Source: an uncultured Clostridia bacterium (GTDB lineage: Bacteria > Bacillota > Clostridia > Oscillospirales > Ruminococcaceae). Taken from it: a stretch of 55,924 bases of DNA. This document shows positions 31,735 to 39,843 of the stretch, piece after piece. The translations under genes and the position numbers were made by a program. Positions within the stretch are counted from its first letter, which is position 1; every line of letters begins with the position of its first letter. The notes beneath the pieces were generated by a model. That model had not been told where the DNA came from, ran no database searches, and saw nothing but the letters and a program-made list of their open reading frames with translations. The stretch is taken from positions 1 to 55,924 of the forward strand of contig CALWNQ010000017.1 in NCBI GenBank assembly GCA_944382875.1. Direction: 5' to 3'.

Positions 31735-32678
31735 TGATTCGGTTTCAAAAGGACATGGATTTTTACGGGCATCGTAAAATCTTCTATATTATTTCGGTCT
31801 GCCTGATTGCAATTGCGGCGGTTTGTGCGCTGATTTTTGGCGTCAAGGTGGATATTCAGTTTACCGGTGGTACAATCGCTACCTATTCCTACGAAGGGGA
31901 TTTGGATTTCAGTGCTGTGGAGAAAACGGCTGCGGATGTTACCGGATTTTCGGTTACCAGCGATTCCTCTTCCAGCGTCAGCAGCGGCCAAAAGCAGATT
32001 GCGCTCAATCTGGGCACAAAGGATGGCCTTTCGGTCGAGATGGAGAGCGAGCTGACCAAAACGCTGGAGGAAACCTATGCGGACAACAGCCTCACCTATG
32101 TCTCAATTGACAGTGTTGCTGCGAATATGGGAACTGACTTTCTGGTAAAATGTCTGGTAGCGGTGCTGGCAGCTTTTATTCTGATGATTCTGTATATTGC
32201 CATTCGTTTCAGAAGAATTGGCGGCTGGTCTGCTGGAGTTACCGGTGTAATCGCTCTGATTCACGATACTTTGATGGTTTTAGCAGTCTTTATCATCTTC
32301 CGTCTGCCGATTGACGACAACTTTATGGCGGTTATCCTGTTTATTCTGGGCTATTCCATCAATGATACCATTGTAATTTTTGACCGTATCCGTGAGAATG
32401 AAAAGCTTTACGGAAAAAGTATGGAGCTTCCCGCGCTGGTCAACCGCAGCATTACCCAGACCTTTGCCCGTACCATGAACACAACACTGTCCACGTTGTT
32501 GGCGATGGGATGCGTTTGCGTCTTTGCAGTTGTGTTCCATGTGAGTTCGATTGTTCCGTTTGCTTTCCCGATGGTAGTTGGTCTGCTTTCTGGCTTCTAT
32601 TCGAGTGTTTGCCTGACTGGTACAATCTGGACCTGGTGGCAGGTTTCCGGCAAAAAAATGAAGAAAAAGAGAGCATAA
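31734..32678 (+). CDS. secF: Protein translocase subunit SecF
   Basis: This 314-residue protein has the SecF pattern: one N-terminal helix, VDIQFTGGTIATYSY, an outside domain at about 45-130, then five helices. These include GVIALIHDTLMVLAVF, ILGYSINDTIVIFDRIRENE and INRSITQTFARTMNTT-like RSITQTFARTMNTTLSTL. It forms the SecDF complex with the gene directly upstream, with which it shares one base. GGAGG lies upstream inside secD. An attenuator-like hairpin follows before the next gene. Confidence 0.96.
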   Translation: MIRFQKDMDFYGHRKIFYIISVCLIAIAAVCALIFGVKVDIQFTGGTIATYSYEGDLDFSAVEKTAADVTGFSVTSDSSSSVSSGQKQIALNLGTKDGLSVEMESELTKTLEETYADNSLTYVSIDSVAANMGTDFLVKCLVAVLAAFILMILYIAIRFRRIGGWSAGVTGVIALIHDTLMVLAVFIIFRLPIDDNFMAVILFILGYSINDTIVIFDRIRENEKLYGKSMELPALVNRSITQTFARTMNTTLSTLLAMGCVCVFAVVFHVSSIVPFAFPMVVGLLSGFYSSVCLTGTIWTWWQVSGKKMKKKRA

Positions 32679-32688
32679 GGATGCTCGG

Positions 32689-32718
32689 AACGGGGTTGTT
32701 TCAGCCCCGTTCTTTCTG
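32689..32718 (+). terminator. Terminator after secF
   Basis: AACGGGGTTG (32689-32698) pairs with CAGCCCCGTT (32702-32711) around TTT, followed by CTTTCTGTTT. The T-run is interrupted, so read-through to the next gene is likely. Confidence 0.65.
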
Positions 32719-32737
32719 TTTGGAAAGGAGGAAAACT

Positions 32738-33526
32738 GTGCAGTTTGGAATATCCACATCTTGTTTCTATCCGGCATTGACTGAGTGTGCTGTTCGGATA
32801 TTGGCAAAGGAAAAAGTCCCGGCAACCGAGATGTTTATCAATTCTTTTTCGGAATTGAATCCTGTTTACCTGCGGCAGTTAAAAGAGGTTCTCGATCATG
32901 GTGGTACCCGAATTCTTTCCGTTCATCCGTTCACCTGCGGGTTGGAACCGATGCTCTTTTTCGGGGAATACCGTCGCCGGTTTGAGGACGGTTTGGAGCT
33001 TTACAAGCGTTATTATGAAGCAGCGGCAATACTGGGCGCGAAGTATCTGGTCCTTCACGGGGATAGGAAAGAAAGCGCACTGCCGGAAGAAACATATTTT
33101 GAGCGTTTTGCCGAGCTGGATGCGGCGGGGCGTCCATATGGCATTCGTTTGGCGCAGGAGAATGTGGCGCGCTGCCGAAGTGGCAGCCTTTCTTTCCTCA
33201 AAAATATGAAACAGGCACTGCCGGATGCGGCGTTTGTGCTCGATGTCAAACAGGCGCGCCGGTCGGGTGAGGACTGGCGGGAGATTGTGGAAGCGTTGGG
33301 CAGTTCTCTTTGCCATGTCCATATCAGCGGCGCTTCGGGTACAGAAGATTGTCTTTCTCTTCTCGAAGGGGATTTCCCGCTGGAAAAGTTTCTGGGCACG
33401 TTGAAGAAAAACGGATTTGCAGGTGGCGTGATTTTGGAATTATACCGCCAGAATTACGGTGAGTATGGCGAACTGCTTGCTTCTCTCCACAAAATGGAAC
33501 AAGCAGCGGCACAGCTTGAAAAATAG
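32738..33526 (+). CDS. Sugar phosphate isomerase/epimerase-like TIM-barrel protein
   Basis: This 262-residue protein has the xylose-isomerase-like TIM-barrel pattern: FGISTSCF at the start, AKYLVLHGDRKES, the metal-binding IRLAQENVARC, FVLDVKQARRSGED, LCHVHISGASG and VILELYRQNYGEY at the end. Glu and His residues at the ends of these strands would bind a divalent metal. The start is GTG 32738, 7 bases after AAGGAGG; the longer frame would start inside secF. Reactions in this family range from sugar epimerisation to inosose dehydration, so the substrate cannot be assigned. It may depend on read-through from secDF. Confidence 0.82.
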   Translation: MQFGISTSCFYPALTECAVRILAKEKVPATEMFINSFSELNPVYLRQLKEVLDHGGTRILSVHPFTCGLEPMLFFGEYRRRFEDGLELYKRYYEAAAILGAKYLVLHGDRKESALPEETYFERFAELDAAGRPYGIRLAQENVARCRSGSLSFLKNMKQALPDAAFVLDVKQARRSGEDWREIVEALGSSLCHVHISGASGTEDCLSLLEGDFPLEKFLGTLKKNGFAGGVILELYRQNYGEYGELLASLHKMEQAAAQLEK

Positions 33527-33527
33527 C

Positions 33528-33556
33528 TTGTTTTTGCATCAAAAACATGGTATGAT
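33528..33556 (+). promoter_or_regulatory. Promoter of nrdR
   Basis: TTGTTT (33528-33533), 17 bases, extended -10 TGGTATGAT (TATGAT at 33551-33556). Confidence 0.7.
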
Positions 33557-33615
33557 AAAAGAAAGAAATCCAGCACAAGCTCCGGCACAGCCGGGCGTCG
33601 GAAGGAAGGGATAGG

Positions 33616-34071
33616 ATGAAGTGTCCGTATTGTTCTTATACCGAAAGTAAAGTGATAGATTCCAGGCCGGCTGAGGACAGCGAAAAGATCCGGCGCCGGC
33701 GCGAATGTTTGTCCTGCGGAAAGCGGTTTACAACCTATGAAGTTGTGGAAAATACGCCGCTTGTTGTGGTGAAAAAGGATAAATCGAGGCAGATGTTCGA
33801 CCGGGAAAAACTGCTGCGCGGTTTGCTTCGGGCTTGTGAAAAGCGTCCCATCTCGATCGAGGTGCTGGAAGAGCTGGTTGATCGGATCGAGCAGAAATTT
33901 GCCAATGAGATGGTTAAGGAAGTCAGTTCGGTCGAGCTTGGGGAGGATGTCCTTCGGGAACTGAAAAAGCTCGACAAAGTGGCTTATATTCGCTTTGCGT
34001 CGGTCTATCGGGATTTTTCGGATGTGGAGTCTTTTCTGACCGAGCTTCGGCGGTTACAAGAGGAGAAATAA
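33616..34071 (+). CDS. nrdR: Transcriptional repressor NrdR
   Basis: This 151-residue protein has an N-terminal zinc ribbon (MKCPYCSYTESKVIDSRP and RRECLSCGKRFTTYE, cysteines at 3, 6, 34 and 37). An ATP-cone domain follows, beginning PLVVVKKDKSRQMFDREKL and ending VAYIRFASVYRDFSDVESF. NrdR binds dATP and represses ribonucleotide reductase genes. No nrd gene lies in the window, so its targets lie elsewhere. ATG 33616 follows AAGGAAGGG. A bidirectional terminator follows. Confidence 0.96.
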   Translation: MKCPYCSYTESKVIDSRPAEDSEKIRRRRECLSCGKRFTTYEVVENTPLVVVKKDKSRQMFDREKLLRGLLRACEKRPISIEVLEELVDRIEQKFANEMVKEVSSVELGEDVLRELKKLDKVAYIRFASVYRDFSDVESFLTELRRLQEEK

Positions 34072-34073
34072 AA

Positions 34074-34113
34074 GGCTGCGCCCTGTTAATGGAACAGGGT
34101 GCAGCCCATTTTT
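34074..34113 (+). terminator. Bidirectional terminator shared by nrdR and the small zinc-ribbon-like gene
   Basis: GGCTGCGCCCTGTT (34074-34087) pairs with AACAGGGTGCAGCC (34093-34106) around AATGG, with T-runs on both strands. On the minus strand the stem includes the last codons of the small gene, whose stop lies at the edge of the loop. Confidence 0.88.
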
Positions 34114-34280
34114 TTAAACTGTTCGATTTTTTCCAGAATCAGTTTTTCTTCCACCGAAAATTCCTTTGCAAAGCAGTGGATGCAGAGAAACTGTTCGGCG
34201 CCGCGGTTGACGATTCTGCGGTAGATGGCGATTTCATCCGCTGAAAGCGGAGCACCGCACTGAAAACAACAGGTTTCCAT
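34086..34280 (-). CDS. Small cysteine-rich protein, possibly zinc-binding
   Basis: This 64-residue protein, METCCFQCGAPLSADEIAIY and onward, has two cysteine pairs (CFQCG at 5-9 and CIHC near 33-36), as in a treble-clef or zinc-ribbon knuckle. The helical tail is charged (FSVEEKLILEKIEQFKKMGC). ATG 34280 overlaps the stop of the GH27 gene by one base, so it is translated with it. The stop codon sits in the loop of the shared terminator. I do not recognise a named family. A regulatory or nucleic-acid-binding role is possible but unproven. Confidence 0.75.
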   Translation of the reverse strand: METCCFQCGAPLSADEIAIYRRIVNRGAEQFLCIHCFAKEFSVEEKLILEKIEQFKKMGCTLFH

Positions 34281-35416
34281 CAGGCTTTGACCAGCTTGCC
34301 GCGGTAAAGCCGGCAGCCGTGCGCCTCCACCGCGGGAACGAAGTAATCGCGCTTGACACCGAGATATTCGCTGGTGAAAAGGTCGGTGAGTTCTAAGCCA
34401 TAGCCACTTTCATAGGGAATGCCGATTTCATCAAAAGCACCGTTGCAGGTAAAGTTTTCGCCGCTGTCTTTATCCGAAAAATTGAAGTAGGCCAGCACAA
34501 ATTCCTTGTCAGAAAGATGGCGGACGAAGAACAGGCGGTCATCAGCGGAATTAGCCAGATAAGGCGGACGGCACTCTTCGTCCTGATTGAGGGCGATGAG
34601 TTCGTGGTTGAGGAGGAGATTACGGCTCTGTTCGCTGAGATTGCGAATATCACCGCCCATCATCAGCGGTACGCCAAACAGACACCACAGGGCAAAATGT
34701 GTCCGGTATTCGAGATCGGAGCATCCGCCAAATCCCACATTGCCTTTGCCATACATGCCGACAATGAGCATATCCGGGTCGTTGAAGCAGCCATAGCCCG
34801 ACATCGAAAGGTTTTCAATCTGGCTCAGAGCGATGTCTTTGAAGGACTTGTAGTTGTCACAGATATCGCCGGTGGAGCGGTACATGTGCGCGCCAATGGA
34901 AGCCATCCATTTCCAGGGTTCGTGCATTCCCCAGTTGCAGGCGGAGAACAGGATATCCCGGCCGGTTGCTTTCAGCGCCATACTCATCCGCAGATAGCGC
35001 GCTTTACAGTCACCGGTGGAGGGAAAGTTGCAAAAATCATATTTTAGGAAATCAACGCCCCAGTCGGCAAAAGTCTGTGCGTCCACATATTCATGATCAA
35101 AGCTGGCGGGATAACCGGCGCAGGTGCGGAGACCGGCGCAGGAGTACATGCCGAATTTGAGGCCTTTCTGATGGACATAATCCGCGACATATTTCATGCC
35201 GTGGGGGAATTTGGCGGGGTCCGCGACCAAGCGGCCGTTTTTGTCCCGTTCCATTAGTGACCAGCAGTCATCGATCACCAGATATTCATAGCCAGCTTCC
35301 TTGTAGCCCAGGTCAACCATCGCGTCGGCAGTTTCCAGAATCAGCTGCTCCGAAATATTCGGTCCAAAGGTGTTCCAGGAATTCCAGCCCATCGGCGGTT
35401 TTTTTGCAAGCATCAT
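34280..35416 (-). CDS. GH27 alpha-galactosidase (cytoplasmic)
   Basis: This 378-residue enzyme shows the GH27 signature: PPMGWNSWNTFGPNI at the start, YLVIDDCW, the nucleophile Asp in FLKYDFCNFP, the acid/base Asp in FNDPDMLIVGMYG, and FALWCLFGVPLMMGGD. A short C-terminal beta domain ends it. It has no signal peptide, so it works on imported alpha-galactosides such as raffinose-family sugars or melibiose. Start ATG 35416 is 5 bases from AAGGAG; GTG 35422 is less likely. A good promoter lies upstream. Confidence 0.93.
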   Translation of the reverse strand: MMLAKKPPMGWNSWNTFGPNISEQLILETADAMVDLGYKEAGYEYLVIDDCWSLMERDKNGRLVADPAKFPHGMKYVADYVHQKGLKFGMYSCAGLRTCAGYPASFDHEYVDAQTFADWGVDFLKYDFCNFPSTGDCKARYLRMSMALKATGRDILFSACNWGMHEPWKWMASIGAHMYRSTGDICDNYKSFKDIALSQIENLSMSGYGCFNDPDMLIVGMYGKGNVGFGGCSDLEYRTHFALWCLFGVPLMMGGDIRNLSEQSRNLLLNHELIALNQDEECRPPYLANSADDRLFFVRHLSDKEFVLAYFNFSDKDSGENFTCNGAFDEIGIPYESGYGLELTDLFTSEYLGVKRDYFVPAVEAHGCRLYRGKLVKA

Positions 35417-35451
35417 CAACACTCCTTTTGTGTCTTTTCATTCTATCTGGT

Positions 35452-35479
35452 ATTATAGCAGAAAAAGACGGAATGTCAA
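35452..35479 (-). promoter_or_regulatory. Promoter of the GH27 gene
   Basis: On the minus strand TTGACA (35474-35479), 16 bases, TATAAT (35452-35457). Confidence 0.78.
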
Positions 35480-35611
35480 CGATTATTTTGCAAAATATTG
35501 TGCAGAACGCAATGAAAATGTGTGGAAAAAACCGGAAAATTCTTGTAATTCATGCACAGGATTTGTGCTTATGATGCAGAATTTTGTTAACGATACAACA
35601 TAAAGACAAAA

Positions 35612-36751
35612 TTAGTATTTCCCGTAGGTGCGCGCTGTTTCAATCATAGCAAAAAGATTTTCGTCCGGTGTATCCCGTCCGCATTGGTCGCCGGTTGAGA
35701 GGATAAACCGTCCGCCTGCCGCCGCATCGTCAATCGCCTGTTTGCTGGCGCGGATGACGTCCTTCACCGAACCGTTGAGCATGACATCTGTGGTGTGGAG
35801 GTTGCCCTTGAGCACCAGCTTGTCGCCGTAGAGCCGCTTGATTTCCCGGAGGTTGCAGTCGCCCATCGGTGGGATCTCCAGCGGGTCTATGATAGTCAGA
35901 TCGGTTTCATCGTGGCAGATTTTTACCAGTTCGGTTTCCGGGCCGCAGGAGTGCACATGGGAGGGAATCCCGTATTCCCGGCAGAGTGCAGTAATCCGCT
36001 TCACAATGGGCAGTCCGAGTTTCCGGAAAGTTTCGGGTGTCTGGTAGACCAGTGTCCCGGAGCCGCCGGTACAGATGAAATCCGGCTTGACTTCCAGGCT
36101 CATGAGCTTGTGGAAGTATCGTTCCGCGTTTTCCAGAATCCGACGGCTCTTTTCCTCATAACGTTCCGGATAATCATAGTATTCATATACCTCTTCGGCT
36201 GATCCGATCAAACAGGATGTACCGCAGAATACGCCGACCAGCCCGTGATCTCCCATTTCCTCCTTTACGGTGCGGAGCAGCTCTTCGCCGTGCATATTCC
36301 CATATGGGTTGCGGCTGATGACCGGTTCAAAATGGGAGGGGGTTTCATCTATATCGGCCTGTTTGAGGGGAATATTGTGTACAGGTGGATTGTCCTTGAA
36401 ATAATAGGTGACGCGATCTCCCCAGAATTGTTTGCCACCAGCTTCTTTATAGCTGCGTACAATCCGTTTATCTTCTGTTTTTTTGACGATTGCCTGTTTG
36501 GTATCGTGATCAATCTGCCCTAATTCATCAAACAGGATTGGAACATATCCATCCATCAGAGAGTCAAATCCAAAGTGTTTGACACAGTCGATATAGGCTT
36601 TCCAAATTGGGATTTCCTGATACAGATAGATGTCCCAGAATGGCTTTCCGGTAAGACGGGCAGGAATCATATTGGAGGTATCCGGTGCGACGGGAACACA
36701 GTCGGGAATTTCGCCGCGGATCACGGCGAGCAGGCGTTCACGGGATGTCAT
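35612..36751 (-). CDS. Uroporphyrinogen decarboxylase-like (URO-D / MtaA-type) protein
   Basis: This 379-residue protein has the URO-D fold pattern: TSRERLLAVIRGEIPDCVPV at the start, VGVFCGTSCLIGS, the putative metal site HVHSCGPE and the C-terminal FILSTGDQCGRDTPDENL. True HemE has different active-site arginine motifs. The His-X-Cys and Cys pair here resemble cobalamin-dependent methyltransferase partners (MtaA/CmuA-like), which bind zinc. It diverges from an AraC regulator gene. A second relative lies at 41837-43078. Methyl transfer is inference; no corrinoid protein lies in the window. Confidence 0.78.
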   Translation of the reverse strand: MTSRERLLAVIRGEIPDCVPVAPDTSNMIPARLTGKPFWDIYLYQEIPIWKAYIDCVKHFGFDSLMDGYVPILFDELGQIDHDTKQAIVKKTEDKRIVRSYKEAGGKQFWGDRVTYYFKDNPPVHNIPLKQADIDETPSHFEPVISRNPYGNMHGEELLRTVKEEMGDHGLVGVFCGTSCLIGSAEEVYEYYDYPERYEEKSRRILENAERYFHKLMSLEVKPDFICTGGSGTLVYQTPETFRKLGLPIVKRITALCREYGIPSHVHSCGPETELVKICHDETDLTIIDPLEIPPMGDCNLREIKRLYGDKLVLKGNLHTTDVMLNGSVKDVIRASKQAIDDAAAGGRFILSTGDQCGRDTPDENLFAMIETARTYGKY

Positions 36752-36856
36752 AAAAAAGCTCCTCTCTCTTTTTTTCTATATTATAACAGAGAAACTCTTT
36801 TCATTCTTCCCCGATTCTGATATAATCATTGTGAAAAATTGATCTGGGGGGATTTT

Positions 36857-37684
36857 ATGGAACAGTTAACCGGACGTATGTTATTTCAGCTGCATCGAAT
36901 TCATTTCCAGCTTATCCGATCGCTTGCAGAGGCATCTCCGTTGCACAGCCATGATTTTTTTGAGATATTTATTGTGATTTCCGGGAACATGGTTCATTGT
37001 GTCAATGGCGGTGAGCAACTGTTGGGGATGAACCAGGCAGTTCTGATCCGTCCAGGTGATGTACATTCTTTTCGGCAAGTGGATGGGGGTGACTGTGCTT
37101 TCCTGAATCTGGCGTTTTCCGCCGAAATGCTTCCGGAGCTTTCCAGCTTTTTGGGCGTGGAATTAAATGAGGAAAGCTATCGGGAAAGTGAATTTCCTCC
37201 AGTAGCATTATTGCCGGAAGCCCTTTCTGCGCGAGCACAAGAGCTTTATGGTGAGGTTTGTCTGCTTCCGCCGGGAAGTGCTGCGGCGGATACCAAAGGG
37301 CGGGTGCTGCTGGTTTCACTGCTGGAAAATGCATTTCTTCCTTCTGCAACCGAGTCCGGATGTCCTCGTTGGCTGCTCAGTCTCGAGGAAGAGCTGAGAA
37401 AACCGGAGGTGTTTTCGGAGGGACTGCCGGCGCTCAGCCGGATCAGCGGCAAAACACCGGAACATATCTGCCGCAGTTATCGGAAATACCGCGGGATGAC
37501 ACCGCAGCAGGCTATTTCGGCATTGCGCCTCGCCTATGCTGCCAACCTTCTGATTTCCACTGCAATTCCGATTTTGGAGATCAGCCTGAGCTGCGGGTAT
37601 TCCAGCCTGAGTCATTTTTACAGCCGCTTTCGGGAAGCATATGGAATGTCGCCGGCTGTATACCGCGAAAAGTTTTCAACATAA
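36857..37684 (+). CDS. AraC family transcriptional regulator
   Basis: This 275-residue protein has an N-terminal cupin-like sensing domain (LHSHDFFEIFIVISGN at about 30-45, VLIRPGDVHSF). A C-terminal double helix-turn-helix of the AraC type ends it (ISLSCGYSSLSHFYSRFREAYGMSPAVYRE). It probably senses a small sugar-like ligand and controls the divergent URO-D-like gene, whose start is about 105 bases away. ATG 36857 follows GGGGGGAT; a TATAAT lies about 30 bases upstream. A bidirectional terminator follows. Confidence 0.9.
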   Translation: MEQLTGRMLFQLHRIHFQLIRSLAEASPLHSHDFFEIFIVISGNMVHCVNGGEQLLGMNQAVLIRPGDVHSFRQVDGGDCAFLNLAFSAEMLPELSSFLGVELNEESYRESEFPPVALLPEALSARAQELYGEVCLLPPGSAAADTKGRVLLVSLLENAFLPSATESGCPRWLLSLEEELRKPEVFSEGLPALSRISGKTPEHICRSYRKYRGMTPQQAISALRLAYAANLLISTAIPILEISLSCGYSSLSHFYSRFREAYGMSPAVYREKFST

Positions 37685-37687
37685 GAA

Positions 37688-37715
37688 AACCGCCTGCCGG
37701 AAAGGGCAGGCGGTT
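37688..37715. terminator. Bidirectional terminator between the AraC gene and the LCP gene
   Basis: AACCGCCTGCC (37688-37698) pairs with GGCAGGCGGTT (37705-37715). The T-run is better on the minus strand, where it ends the LCP transcript. Confidence 0.8.
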
Positions 37716-37718
37716 CGG

Positions 37719-38726
37719 TTATTCATTGGAAATAATATCGCGGTAAATAAAATCATGGAGTCGCTGCTTAGCGGAATCCAGATCATATTGCAGGTATAAC
37801 ACACCGTCCACCCACAGATCACCGCCGTTGATGAGGTCGCTGTCGGCAGGAATACGCATATCCTCCATTGAAACATCGCGCAGCATGATGCCAGCCATGT
37901 CAAGGATCTCATCCAATTTTAAAGAGGTTTCCACGATCGGCAACATTTTGGAGATCATGTTGGGGTATTCTAACGGGTTCATGGATTTTCCTTTATTAAA
38001 GATGGCAGTCATTACTTCCCTTTGCCGTTGGGTTCGCTCAAAATCACTGTTACCCACATGACGGATGCGGGCGTATCCTACTGCCTGCATGCCGGTCAGC
38101 GTTTGAAGTCCGGCATGCTCAATGGTTTGTACTGAGGTTCCGGCTTGTGCAGCCTGTTCGATCATATTATGGTTGGCGTCTTGGCGTTCTTCTTCCGAAA
38201 TATCGATTTCCACACCACCAACTGCGTCTACAATTTGCGCCATCTCACTGAAATTCACCGTGACATAATCGGTGATTTCCAGATCGAACACCTGATTTAG
38301 TGTTTTGACAGCGAGAGTGGGGCCACCGTAAAAGTAGGCACTGTTAATTTTGTTGCTTCCGTAGCCATCAATCGGAACATAGCTGTCCCGCATAACAGAA
38401 GTAAGCTTAATTTTGTTGTGCCGCTTATCTACCGTAGCGATCATAATGACATCAGAACGGCATGGTTCGTCTTCCCGTTGATCCACACCAAAAAGAGCAA
38501 TATTGGTGATGGAGGAGTCACTTGCGTCATCAACAAGCCCATTTGATTTTTCTTCAATACCAAGTTCCGAAAGGTCGGTGGGGAAACTGGTATTCTGACT
38601 CTGCCGGAAAGAGCTTAGAATGGAAACAATATAAAACACGCAGCAGCCCATCAGAACAAGCAACAGCATGAGCAGCAACGTGAGAAATAGTTTCTTTTTT
38701 TTCAGTCTGCGTCGTCTTTGCGCCAT
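37719..38726 (-). CDS. LytR-CpsA-Psr (LCP) family cell-wall ligase
   Basis: This 335-residue protein has a basic start (MAQRRRRLKKKK), one membrane helix at about 13-36 and an outside LCP domain. LCP motifs are ALFGVDQREDEPCRSDVIMI, RDSYVPIDGYGSNKINSAY and VGYARIRHVGNSDFERTQRQREV, including the arginines that bind the polyprenyl pyrophosphate. LCP enzymes attach teichoic acids or capsule polymers to peptidoglycan. It has its own good promoter. It lies between two AraC genes and is unrelated in function to the sugar-acid genes. Confidence 0.93.
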   Translation of the reverse strand: MAQRRRRLKKKKLFLTLLLMLLLVLMGCCVFYIVSILSSFRQSQNTSFPTDLSELGIEEKSNGLVDDASDSSITNIALFGVDQREDEPCRSDVIMIATVDKRHNKIKLTSVMRDSYVPIDGYGSNKINSAYFYGGPTLAVKTLNQVFDLEITDYVTVNFSEMAQIVDAVGGVEIDISEEERQDANHNMIEQAAQAGTSVQTIEHAGLQTLTGMQAVGYARIRHVGNSDFERTQRQREVMTAIFNKGKSMNPLEYPNMISKMLPIVETSLKLDEILDMAGIMLRDVSMEDMRIPADSDLINGGDLWVDGVLYLQYDLDSAKQRLHDFIYRDIISNE

Positions 38727-38766
38727 GATTTGGGGAAATCCTCCTTATTTGCTACAATTCTTTCTC

Positions 38767-38795
38767 AGTATAACACAGTCACAAAATAATTGCAA
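38767..38795 (-). promoter_or_regulatory. Promoter of the LCP gene
   Basis: On the minus strand TTGCAA (38790-38795), 17 bases, TATACT (38767-38772). Confidence 0.78.
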
Positions 38796-38828
38796 TGCTA
38801 TATAACAAAGCCATTTCTTAAATTTTCC

Positions 38829-39719
38829 TTAGGATTTGCCTTCTCGGATGCCGCGGGAAGCAGCGTCCGCACAGAATTCCTTGGGGGAGATCCCGTATTC
38901 CGCCCGGAATGCACGGTAAAAATTGGCATAGTCCCCAAAACCGCAGCTGCAGTAAACATCAGTGGGGCTCATGCCGGAGAGCATCTTTTGTTTGGCCATG
39001 ATGAGCCGTTTCTGGATGATATAGCGATAGACAGAGGTTCCGACCAGACGGCGAAATTCGCGGGAAAGGTGGTATTTGCTGACAAAAAAGCGCTCTGAAA
39101 GAGAATCCAGTGAGATTTCGCTGTTGAAGTTTTCGTTGATATAGCGCAGGACGCCTCCTACCACCGAATCAGATTCAGCGGGGATATCGGGGGATTCGGG
39201 GGTTTCCAGCATCCGGCGGTTGAGCTCGATAAAGAGCCGCACCAGAATGGCGCGGGAATTCAATTGCCAACCGAAATCCCGGCGGGCATCCTCTTCCATC
39301 AGAGCGTCGGCCATATCCTGCATCCGCCGCGCTGAAACAGCATCGAGCCGCAACAGGTTGGTGTGATGGGGAGAGCCAAGATCAAAGCAGGCAGCAAGAT
39401 CGCAAGCTTCGTCTGAAAGGGCGGCCAGGCACTCCCGGTTGATCCACAAAACAACCCGTTCATATGGTTCCTTTTCAGGGCGGATGACCGGCTGGTGCAG
39501 TTCCAGCGGGGAAATCAGGAGGATGTCGCCGGGGCGAAGCTGGTATTGGCGGCTTTCGATGGTATACTGGACATTGCCGGAGAGGAAAAAGTACACCTCA
39601 TAGAAATCGTGGTGATGCAGCTCCACCTCACTCAGATAGCTGTCTCGGTAACGATAAATTTCAAAATCACTCTTCAGCATTTTCTGACGTGTGCTGAACG
39701 GCTGCACCGAACTTTTCAC
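38829..39719 (-). CDS. AraC family transcriptional regulator, probable regulator of uxuA
   Basis: This 296-residue protein has an N-terminal cupin domain (VELHHHDFYEVYFFLSGN, LRPGDILLISPLELHQP) and a C-terminal AraC DNA-binding domain. The domain's second HTH reads VYCSCGFGDYANFYRAFRAEYGISP. Start is GTG 39719 behind GGTGAGGAATT. It is divergent from the mannonate dehydratase operon, with 124 bases between, which contain both promoters and an inverted repeat. The natural inference is that it responds to a hexuronate intermediate and controls uxuA. Confidence 0.88.
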   Translation of the reverse strand: MKSSVQPFSTRQKMLKSDFEIYRYRDSYLSEVELHHHDFYEVYFFLSGNVQYTIESRQYQLRPGDILLISPLELHQPVIRPEKEPYERVVLWINRECLAALSDEACDLAACFDLGSPHHTNLLRLDAVSARRMQDMADALMEEDARRDFGWQLNSRAILVRLFIELNRRMLETPESPDIPAESDSVVGGVLRYINENFNSEISLDSLSERFFVSKYHLSREFRRLVGTSVYRYIIQKRLIMAKQKMLSGMSPTDVYCSCGFGDYANFYRAFRAEYGISPKEFCADAASRGIREGKS

Positions 39720-39740
39720 AATTCCTCACCTCACTTTCTG

Positions 39741-39810
39741 ATAATATAGCAAGAAACACAATATGTCAAGCAATATCGGCATTTTTTCTTGCAATTCTTT
39801 CTCGTATAAT
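39741..39810. promoter_or_regulatory. Divergent AraC/uxuA promoter region with inverted repeat
   Basis: Minus strand: TTGACA (39764-39769), 17 bases, TATTAT (39741-39746) for the AraC gene. Plus strand: TATAAT (39805-39810) with only a T-run at -35, as expected for an activated promoter. GCAAGAAA (39749-39756) and TTTCTTGC (39785-39792) form an inverted repeat that could bind the AraC protein. Confidence 0.65.
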
Positions 39811-39843
39811 ATAGGTAACAATCCAAAAAAGGAGGTTGCTGCT

